This document shows positions 23,779 to 29,552 of a stretch of DNA of 29,552 nt, in pieces (the first letter of the stretch is position 1; each line of letters opens with the position of its first letter). Source of the stretch: CAZRIT01 sp964600225 (lineage in GTDB: Bacteria; Bacillota; Clostridia; Christensenellales; CAG-138). The translations under genes were made by a program, and so were the position numbers. The notes under the pieces were generated by a model, which made no database searches, was not told the origin of the DNA, and was given only the letters and a program-made list of their open reading frames with translations. The stretch spans positions 1 through 29,552 of the forward strand of contig CAZRIT010000019.1 in the NCBI GenBank assembly GCA_964600225.1, read 5' to 3'.

Positions 23779-25098
23779 ATGATTATGAAAAAGACCGTTT
23801 CCGTCGCGTTTGCCACGATTGCATCGATCATTTTGATACTGGTCGTGGTATTTACCGCGCTGCAATACACCATCAACGACGAAACCTTCATCACCAACGA
23901 GTTTACCGCGCTGGAGCTGTCGGACAAGATGGGCATTTCCAATACGGAGCTGGTGCTCTCCATGACGCGGCTGGTCGATTACATGGATGGCGATGCGGAC
24001 GATATCTCCGTCACCGTCAACATCGGCGGCGCGCCCACGGAGATGTTTGCCCTGGAGCAGGAGGTTTCGCACATGGCGGATGTGCGGCTGCTGTACCAGA
24101 CCATCCGCGGCTATCGGGATATCGGGGCGCTTGTGATGCTGGTGCTGTTTTTGTTTGCGGCGCTGGTGGACTTCAAGTTTGCGCCGCAGCGGCTTGCGCA
24201 GGGGTACCTGTCGGGCGCGTTTGTGGCGTTTCTGTTCTTTGGGTTTTTGGGCACATGGGCCATGCTGGACTTTTCCAGCTTCTGGACGGCGTTCCACATG
24301 GCGCTGTTTTGGAATGACGAATGGCTGTTCGACGCGGCCGAAAGCCGCATGATCAACATGATGCCCGAGCAGCTTTTTTCCGATATCATCGGGCAGATGG
24401 CCCTGTACGCGGGCATCCTGATCGGCCTGTTGATCCTGCTTTCGGTGCTGGCGCTGTTTTTCTCGTCCGCACGCTATAAGCGCGGACACGCGCAGCGTCT
24501 GGCCGCACGCCGCCGCCGTGAAGCAGCGCGTGCCGAGCGCAAAAAGGCCCTTGCCGCGCGCAAGGCCGAAAAGGAGAAGGCCAAGCGCCTTGCCGAAAAG
24601 AAAAAGCGCAAGGCGGAGGCCATGAAACGCCGCGCCGAAGCGGAGGAAGCCCGCCGCAAGGCCGAGGAAAAGGCGCGCCGCAAGGCGGAGCGCGGCCGCG
24701 GCAAATCCGCGCGCGCGGCCGACGACGGCTATGACCGGGCCCCGCTCGATATCGAAGGCGGCGCCTATGCCAACAGCACCGACGAATTGCCGCCCGATGG
24801 CTACGTCGGCTATATCGACGGCGCGTACGACGGCGCATCGGCCGAGCCCGCCTATCTTTATGATGAAACGGCTCCCGAGCAGCCCGTTTATGCCGATGGC
24901 GACGCCTATGCTGCGCAACCCGACTATTCCTACGATTCCCTGACGCCCGCCAATGCTGCGGACGGCCCCGTTGACGGTGCAGCCGCGCCCAAGGCAGGCG
25001 CAAAGACCTCCAAGAAGGCCAGGCCCGCCGCCAAGGCAGCCAAGCGCAAACGCGGCAAAATTTCCGACGACACGGGCTTTTTTGACGACGATGATTGA
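23779..25098 (+). CDS. DUF1461 (TIGR01906) membrane protein with basic tail
   Basis: A 439-residue protein. Residues 1-225 match the DUF1461 family: a first membrane helix (VAFATIASIILILVVVFTAL), an outside loop with LEQEVSHMADVRLLYQ, then three more helices (LVMLVLFLFAALVD; FVAFLFFGFLGTWAML; LYAGILIGLLILLSVLALFF). FHMALFWNDEWLFDAAES lies between helices three and four, as is typical. After that, about 227-314 are almost all Lys, Arg, Ala and Glu (a charged helix). An acidic, Tyr/Pro/Ala-rich part follows, then a second basic patch and FFDDDD. The tail is cytosolic if the first helix runs inside to outside. The ATG at 23779 (or 23785) fits GGGAG at 23769. The end overlaps tsaD by 8 bases. Confidence 0.82.
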   Translation: MIMKKTVSVAFATIASIILILVVVFTALQYTINDETFITNEFTALELSDKMGISNTELVLSMTRLVDYMDGDADDISVTVNIGGAPTEMFALEQEVSHMADVRLLYQTIRGYRDIGALVMLVLFLFAALVDFKFAPQRLAQGYLSGAFVAFLFFGFLGTWAMLDFSSFWTAFHMALFWNDEWLFDAAESRMINMMPEQLFSDIIGQMALYAGILIGLLILLSVLALFFSSARYKRGHAQRLAARRRREAARAERKKALAARKAEKEKAKRLAEKKKRKAEAMKRRAEAEEARRKAEEKARRKAERGRGKSARAADDGYDRAPLDIEGGAYANSTDELPPDGYVGYIDGAYDGASAEPAYLYDETAPEQPVYADGDAYAAQPDYSYDSLTPANAADGPVDGAAAPKAGAKTSKKARPAAKAAKRKRGKISDDTGFFDDDD

Positions 25099-26137
25099 TC
25101 GGCTCTCCCAAAAACAACCCTGCGCGCTGCCAAACGACGCGGCCATCCTCGCCATCGAGACCTCCTGCGACGAGACGGCGGCGGCCATCGTGCGCGGCGG
25201 GCGCACGGTGCTTTCTAACGTCGTCCACACGCAGATTCCCCTGCACGTTCCCTTCGGCGGCGTGGTGCCCGAGATTGCCTCCCGCAACCATGTCGATATG
25301 ATCGGGCCTGTGGTGGAACGGGCGCTGTCGGACGCCGACATGCAGCTTGCCGACGTTGCCGCCATCGCGGTTACGCACGGCCCCGGGCTTGTGGGCGCGC
25401 TGCTGGTGGGCCTAAGCTACGCCAAGGGGCTTGCGTACGCGGCGGGCCTGCCGTTCTACGGCGTCAACCACATTGCCTCCCACATCGCAGCCAACTACCT
25501 GACCTATGCCGATTTGACGCCGCCGTTTACCTGCCTGGTCGCATCGGGCGGGCACAGCCATATCATCCGCGTGGAGGACTATGCGCGCTTCACCCTCATC
25601 GGCCGCACGCGCGACGACGCAGCGGGCGAGGCATTCGACAAGGCTGCGCGCGCGCTGGGGCTAAGCTATCCCGGCGGGCCCAACCTGGAAAAGCTGGCCG
25701 CAGACGGCAACCCGCATGCGGTGCGCTTCCATTCCGCGTTCAACGAGGGCGACGGCTTCGATTTCAGCTTTTCGGGCATCAAGACCGCCGTGGTCAACCA
25801 CCTGCATACAGCCGAGCAGCGCGGGGAACCCGTCAACCGCGCCGATATCGCCGCCTCGTTTCAGCGCACGGTGGTGGATATTCTGGCCGATAAGGCCGTG
25901 CGCGCGGCGGGGCAGGGCACGCTGGCGCTGGCGGGCGGGGTCTCGGCCAACAAGGCGCTGCGACAGGCGCTGCAAAGCCGCTGCGACCGAAAGGGCATCC
26001 GTTTTTGCTGCCCCGATTTCCGTTTTTGCACGGATAACGCGGCCATGGTGGGGGCCGCAGCGTACTACCACGCAAGGTATTCGCCCCCCGACGATCTGTC
26101 CCTGAACGCCATCCCAAACCTGTCCATTTTGGCCTGA
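25091..26137 (+). CDS. tsaD: tRNA N6-adenosine threonylcarbamoyltransferase TsaD
   Basis: A 348-residue catalytic subunit that transfers the threonylcarbamoyl group to A37 of tRNAs decoding ANN codons; in bacteria it works with TsaB and TsaE. The N-terminus holds ILAIETSCDETAAAIV, the metal site is NHIASH (His127 and His131), and the ATP-binding parts are VASGGHSHII, GEAFDKAARALGLSYPGGP and the late TDNAAMVGAAAYY. The start ATG at 25091 lies inside the last codons of the DUF1461 gene, without a clear ribosome site, so translation is probably coupled. A terminator follows 36 bases after the stop. Confidence 0.96.
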   Translation: MIDRLSQKQPCALPNDAAILAIETSCDETAAAIVRGGRTVLSNVVHTQIPLHVPFGGVVPEIASRNHVDMIGPVVERALSDADMQLADVAAIAVTHGPGLVGALLVGLSYAKGLAYAAGLPFYGVNHIASHIAANYLTYADLTPPFTCLVASGGHSHIIRVEDYARFTLIGRTRDDAAGEAFDKAARALGLSYPGGPNLEKLAADGNPHAVRFHSAFNEGDGFDFSFSGIKTAVVNHLHTAEQRGEPVNRADIAASFQRTVVDILADKAVRAAGQGTLALAGGVSANKALRQALQSRCDRKGIRFCCPDFRFCTDNAAMVGAAAYYHARYSPPDDLSLNAIPNLSILA

Positions 26138-26173
26138 TTACCCCCTGGCATAGCACTTTTTTCACGCGTGCCC

Positions 26174-26218
26174 AAACCGCTCTTTTCTGTCTTTTGTATG
26201 GAAAAAGAGCGGTTTTTT
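26174..26218 (+). terminator. Terminator of tsaD
   Basis: A 13-bp stem (26174-26186 with 26203-26215), core ACCGCTCTTTT and its complement, spans a 16-base loop and is followed by a run of six T (26213-26218). Confidence 0.8.
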
Positions 26219-26253
26219 GCATCCCGCGTCCGTTCTATACAGCCTGTGTGCAT

Positions 26254-26342
26254 TGTGGAAAACATTTGAAAAACGACTGTTCTTGCCCCCTTTTTGGTGG
26301 ATAACCTTGTGGATGATGTGGACAGGACACGGTTTATTCACA
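26254..26342. other. Cluster of DnaA-box-like sites
   Basis: Five 9-mers resemble the DnaA box (TTATNCACA or its complement TGTGNATAA). They are TGTGGAAAA (26254-26262), GGTGGATAA (26296-26304, one mismatch), TGTGGATGA (26308-26316, one mismatch), TGTGGACAG (26317-26325, two mismatches) and the perfect TTATTCACA (26334-26342) in the opposite orientation. The stretch is AT-rich compared with its surroundings and lies between the tsaD terminator and cwlD. No dnaA, dnaN or rpmH gene is nearby. Confidence 0.5.
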
Positions 26343-26353
26343 TTTTTACCCGA

Positions 26354-26383
26354 GAATAAACATGCAAATCGGTCGAATACAAT
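26354..26383 (+). promoter_or_regulatory. Possible sigma-E-like promoter of the amidase gene
   Basis: GAATAAA (26354-26360) and AATACAAT (26376-26383) are 15 bases apart, close to the sporulation sigma-E pattern (ATA-type -35 and CATACANT-type -10). TACAAT could also be a sigma-A -10, but no -35 fits it. A GC hairpin (26390-26394 with 26400-26404) lies in the leader. Confidence 0.4.
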
Positions 26384-26431
26384 GATATGGGCCCTTGGTG
26401 GGCCAACTTTGGCTGATGGGCGGATTACCAC

Positions 26432-27121
26432 ATGTGGAAGCAAATTTCGGACTGGTTTATGGCCATTTTGGTCGCGGCCGCTTTTGCCGTCTCGGTGTTC
26501 GGCGCGGCGGAGTGGTTTGCACAAAAAAGCGGTGCTGCCGTGCCTGCAACGGCGGACGCGTTCACCATCGTGGTGGACGCGGGCCACGGCGGCAGCGACG
26601 GCGGCGCGGTGGGCATCGATACGGGGGTTGTGGAGGCAGGATTGAACCTGACGGTGGCGAAGCTTGTGGAAAAGCGGCTGACAGGCGAGGGCGTCCGCGT
26701 GGTCATGACGCGCACCGACGAAAACGCCCTGGCTTCCGATAAGCATGCCGACCTTGCCGCGCGCGGCAAGCTGTTCCAGGCGCCCGATGTGGATTTGGTG
26801 GTGAGCATCCACATGAACAAGTTTACCGACCGCTCCGTCCACGGCGCCATGGCGTACTACATGCTCGGCTCCGCCGAGGGGCAAAAGCTTGCGCAGTGCG
26901 TCATCGACGCGCTCTGCACCGCCACCGACCGCCCGCGCCGCCTGGCCAACCCGGGCGACTACTATGTGGTGCGCGAATGCGCGTGCCCCGCCGTGTTGGT
27001 GGAGTGCGGGTTCCTTTCCAACGCCGAGGAGGAACGAAAGCTGCAGGACGCCGACTATCAGCTTGTCCTTGCCGACGCCATCGCGGACGGCATTCTGGCG
27101 TATCAAGCCAATCACAGTTGA
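26432..27121 (+). CDS. cwlD: N-acetylmuramoyl-L-alanine amidase, CwlD-like
   Basis: A 229-residue Amidase_3 protein that cuts the bond between muramic acid and the peptide stem. One N-terminal membrane anchor (WFMAILVAAAFAVSVFGAA, 8-26) places it outside the membrane. Zinc ligands and the catalytic Glu are seen in VVDAGHGGSDGG (His52), GVVEAGLNL (Glu68), VVSIHMNKF (His127) and LVECGFLSN (Glu191). The size and anchor fit CwlD, which in spore formers prepares muramic-delta-lactam in the spore cortex. A general amidase is the alternative, and no other spore gene is in the window. The ATG at 26432 has only a weak ribosome site, and no better start is apparent. Confidence 0.85.
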   Translation: MWKQISDWFMAILVAAAFAVSVFGAAEWFAQKSGAAVPATADAFTIVVDAGHGGSDGGAVGIDTGVVEAGLNLTVAKLVEKRLTGEGVRVVMTRTDENALASDKHADLAARGKLFQAPDVDLVVSIHMNKFTDRSVHGAMAYYMLGSAEGQKLAQCVIDALCTATDRPRRLANPGDYYVVRECACPAVLVECGFLSNAEEERKLQDADYQLVLADAIADGILAYQANHS

Positions 27122-27123
27122 CG

Positions 27124-27157
27124 CCGTGCACCGGGGAATTGTGCGCCCGCACGGTTT
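27124..27157 (+). terminator. Possible weak terminator after the amidase gene
   Basis: CCGTGC (27124-27129) pairs with GCACGG (27149-27154), leaving a long loop, and only TTT follows. It lies between two convergent genes. Confidence 0.3.
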
Positions 27158-27162
27158 GATCG

Positions 27163-29046
27163 CTAATCGTCCAGCCCGCCAATCGCCATATCCGATTTTC
27201 GGACGGTTGTCTCTATATCAAAGGAGCCAACAAAAACCCTTTGATACGCTTCATCGCGGTCATAGATATCCCAAACTAGGCGCACGGTAAACGTATCGGG
27301 CAGATACAGCGGATGGACGGGCACGGTATGCCCCTGCGTATTGCTGTCCCAGCCGTCGATCGTTTCGTACGAGCCGTAGGCCGCGATGTAGCTTTCCACC
27401 CATTGCTTTGCCAGCGCTTCTGTATAGTTGCCTGCGGGCATCATGTTTTCCAGTTCTGCGCCGTCCATGAATATGCGCGGCGCGGTCGAGGATTTTTCCG
27501 GCGGGCAGTACATGCCATCGATTGTATAGCCGAGGAAGGCTTCGCCCCAAAGCGGATAAAACATGATCCTGTCCAGCGTCAGCGTAACGCCGTTGATGGT
27601 CTGCTCGCCCGAAAGATCGACATACCGTTTTTCATTGCGCCCGTCCGCCGCCATGCGCAGCGTTTCCTCGCACCACGCAAGCCGCTCGGCGTCGTCCTTG
27701 GGCAGCGTGACTTCGCCCGTGCGCGGGTTGATGCGAAACGCGATCCTGATTTCCTGCGTTTTGAAGGTGTGCTCAACGCCGTCTCCGATTCCGTATACGT
27801 CCGTGCCTTCCTCACCCATCAGCGTCACCAACACCGTCTCCGGCAGCGCTTCGACGGGCGCATACCACGGCAGCAATTCCAATGCGGTCACCTTGCGTGG
27901 GTATTCGCCATGCACATTCTTCCCCGCCTCCGTATGCTCTTCGCTTATGGAGCTCAAGCCCTTTCCGCCCCATCGATAGCCATCCACATACGGCGTAAAG
28001 GAGGTGTTTGCACCCTGATCGTGCCACCCGTATTCGCCAATAGTTCCAAGCAGTATGCCGTCTTTTGACACGGCGGCGTCCACAAGCGTGTATGCACCCT
28101 GCACGATGTTGAGCTCTGTGGCGGCGTCGGGCTGCGCGGAGAGCATCTCCTGCGCCTTGGCAGCTTGCGCCTCGATGCCCGCCAGCCCTTCCTCCACCAG
28201 CCGCGCCCGCTCGGCTTCGATCTGCTCCGTCGGGATTTCATAGGTAAAGTCGAGCGCAAAGCTGCCGAGGGATTCCCCGCGATTGCCCGCATCGTCATAT
28301 GTATACAGCGTGCCGCTTAACGACATGGGCGTGTTGTCCGAAATCACTTGGTCGCCGATACGGAACCAAATTTCATGCTCCGCGCCCTCGGCCATGCTGT
28401 CGGCCTGCGTGATCATCGGGCGTGCGCGCGCCGTTCCATCGGCCTTCGCGTAAGCAGGGTACGTTTTTCCGCCAACCGCCAGCACATAATCAAAATCGTA
28501 CAATCGGCTACTGTCGCCCGTTTTTGCATCCGTGGCGTTGAACGCAATGTGCATTTCGGGCGGGTCGTCGCTGGGCCAATAGGAAGCGCCCTTGAGCTCC
28601 AGCGTAATGCCGTCCACCACCGCCGTCCCACTGATTGCGCCATAGAACGTCATGCCCGCGATCATCTCATCCGCAGACCGTTCCGCCAGCGTACGACGGT
28701 CGTCCCTGGCCTGTTCGCTTTGCACATATTCCTTTGCCCGCTGCGTGCTGCTCCAATAGATGGCGTAGGCCGCGCAAGCGGAAAGCAACAGCAAAACAGC
28801 CGCAATGACGATGACCAATGCGCGCCGCTTTGCGGGCATGCGATACCGCTTGCCGCCATTGTCGGCGCGATGCTTGGTCGCGCGCTGCGCTGTATGTTCC
28901 GTGTTTCTCGGATTCCTTTCCTGCTCCTTTTCCAAGGAAGCATACTCGGCATCAACTCTTTCAAGGATGCTATCGAGCATAGCTTCCTTACGCTCGATCG
29001 GCACCGACACCTTGTTAAAGGAGGCTACGATACGCTTGTTTTTCAT
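27163..29046 (-). CDS. Membrane anti-sigma-like protein, DUF4179-type
   Basis: A 627-residue single-pass protein: about 74 cytosolic residues (KNKRIVASFNKVSVPIERKEAMLDSILER, then a basic part), one membrane helix (ALVIVIAAVLLLLSACAAYAIY, about 76-97) and a large outside region of about 525 residues. The outside region has repeated beta-type strands (TAVVDGITLELKGASYWP, then INGVTLTLDRIMFYPLWGE). This is the layout of DUF4179/anti-sigma proteins, in which the cytosolic part binds an ECF sigma factor and the outside part senses a signal. The start codon is one base after the sigma factor stop, and its GGAGGGAG lies within the sigma coding region, so the two are co-translated. The signal is unknown. 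Confidence 0.75.
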   Translation of the reverse strand: MKNKRIVASFNKVSVPIERKEAMLDSILERVDAEYASLEKEQERNPRNTEHTAQRATKHRADNGGKRYRMPAKRRALVIVIAAVLLLLSACAAYAIYWSSTQRAKEYVQSEQARDDRRTLAERSADEMIAGMTFYGAISGTAVVDGITLELKGASYWPSDDPPEMHIAFNATDAKTGDSSRLYDFDYVLAVGGKTYPAYAKADGTARARPMITQADSMAEGAEHEIWFRIGDQVISDNTPMSLSGTLYTYDDAGNRGESLGSFALDFTYEIPTEQIEAERARLVEEGLAGIEAQAAKAQEMLSAQPDAATELNIVQGAYTLVDAAVSKDGILLGTIGEYGWHDQGANTSFTPYVDGYRWGGKGLSSISEEHTEAGKNVHGEYPRKVTALELLPWYAPVEALPETVLVTLMGEEGTDVYGIGDGVEHTFKTQEIRIAFRINPRTGEVTLPKDDAERLAWCEETLRMAADGRNEKRYVDLSGEQTINGVTLTLDRIMFYPLWGEAFLGYTIDGMYCPPEKSSTAPRIFMDGAELENMMPAGNYTEALAKQWVESYIAAYGSYETIDGWDSNTQGHTVPVHPLYLPDTFTVRLVWDIYDRDEAYQRVFVGSFDIETTVRKSDMAIGGLDD

Positions 29047-29047
29047 G

Positions 29048-29536
29048 CTATTCTCCCTCCTTTAGCGCCCGTTTGAGGCGTTGCCGACCCTCGTGGAGAT
29101 ACCGCCAAACGGAAGCGTCGGTCTTGCCCATATGGGTTGCGATCTCGTTCGCGGAGTAGCCTTCATAGTAAAACATGTAGATGGCCGTTTTGTATTTATC
29201 AGGCAGCGCCATCACGCTTTGCAGCGTTTCATCCATTTCAAACGGAACCGCCTGCCGCTGCATGGTCCGCTCATCCATGTTTACCCGCTTGTGCCAGCCC
29301 GAGGCCAACACATCTTTGCAAATATTGGATGCGGTCACAATCAGCCACGCCTTTTCATGCTCCTGATCGGAAAAGCGTTTTGGCTCCTTTAACAAACGCA
29401 GGAATGTCGTTTGCACGGCGTCCTCCACATCCGCTAGATTGCCACGGAAAAACATGAGGCAAACACGATACACCGTTTCCATGTTGCGCTCGTAGATGGC
29501 CGCTATTTCTTTGCCCGTACGACACAAAGAATGCAA
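29048..29536 (-). CDS. ECF-type RNA polymerase sigma factor
   Basis: A 162-residue sigma-70-family protein of the extracytoplasmic-function type. Region 2 is IYERNMETVYRVCLMFFRGNLADVEDAVQTTFLRLLKE, with the D-x-E-D-x-V-Q-x-T-F core. Region 4 is LPDKYKTAIYMFYYEGYSANEIATHMGKTDASVWRYLHEGRQRLKRAL. The start is a TTG at 29536-29534, chosen because AAGGAGG (plus 29544-29550) lies 7 bases upstream; no ATG fits. The promoter is beyond the window end. It is paired with the membrane protein downstream, which probably holds it inactive until a surface signal arrives. Confidence 0.9.
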   Translation of the reverse strand: MHSLCRTGKEIAAIYERNMETVYRVCLMFFRGNLADVEDAVQTTFLRLLKEPKRFSDQEHEKAWLIVTASNICKDVLASGWHKRVNMDERTMQRQAVPFEMDETLQSVMALPDKYKTAIYMFYYEGYSANEIATHMGKTDASVWRYLHEGRQRLKRALKEGE

Positions 29537-29552
29537 ATCCCGTCCTCCTTTG

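Noticed and set aside
26254..26342. Chromosomal origin of replication
   Set aside because: DnaA-box-like sites are present, but dnaA, dnaN, recF, gyrB and rpmH are absent and gene direction does not switch here. A titration or regulatory site is a better fit.

Overview
The window looks like chromosome from a high-GC member of the Clostridia (Firmicutes), probably an anaerobe of gut type. The evidence is GC-rich coding DNA with strong AGGAGG-type ribosome sites and frequent GTG/TTG starts. The gene families also fit: a YugP-type peptidase, DUF1292, DUF1461, a CwlD-like amidase, a TGS-domain nucleoside kinase, YgeW/YgeY and a CotH-VTC-DUF4956 set. The genus cannot be read from the sequence. No rRNA, tRNA, CRISPR array, transposase or phage gene was seen. 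25 protein genes are listed, one of them cut by the window start.

Layout. 1-5415 (+): end of one glycosyltransferase, a second one overlapping it, then gyrA and a CCA-adding enzyme. 5514-10177 (+): a promoter, a leader hairpin and a three-gene surface/polyphosphate-type cassette (CotH kinase with lamin-tail domains, VTC polymerase domain, DUF4956 membrane protein). 10198-11003 (-): a YugP-type zinc peptidase. 11151-12680 (+): asnS with its own promoter and terminator. 12714-14923 (-): a ferritin-VIT1 fusion (MbfA-like), a small membrane protein and a secreted NAGPA-type glycosidase. 15081-15236: two diverged copies of a hairpin-bearing repeat. 15219-18917 (-): an operon of a PAS/HTH regulator, ygeY, ygeW and a corrinoid adenosyltransferase. 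19063-20009 (+): a DUF1292 protein with a Cys/His-rich tail and a DUF523 protein. 20041-23581 (-): a secreted M15-like peptidase candidate and a nucleoside kinase. 23733-26137 (+): a DUF1461 membrane protein with a very basic tail, overlapping tsaD. 26254-27121 (+): a cluster of DnaA-box-like sites, a sigma-E-like promoter and a cwlD-type amidase. 27163-29536 (-): an ECF sigma factor with a tightly coupled membrane protein, probably its anti-sigma factor.

How the genes may work together. The CotH-VTC-DUF4956 set is the best candidate for an incompletely described system: an extracytoplasmic kinase-like protein, a cytosolic polyphosphate-polymerase-like enzyme and a membrane partner made as one unit. 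The ygeY-ygeW operon carries its own regulator but no ygeX, and ends in a B12 adenosyltransferase, suggesting a catabolic module tied to a cobalamin enzyme encoded elsewhere. Several envelope proteins (two predicted peptidases, an amidase, a glycosidase and a sigma/anti-sigma pair) are scattered through the rest.

Intergenic stretches are all under about 300 bases. The largest (14924-15218, 21574-21868 and 26138-26431) hold, respectively, a weak promoter plus repeats, a promoter plus terminator, and a terminator plus DnaA-box-like cluster plus promoter.
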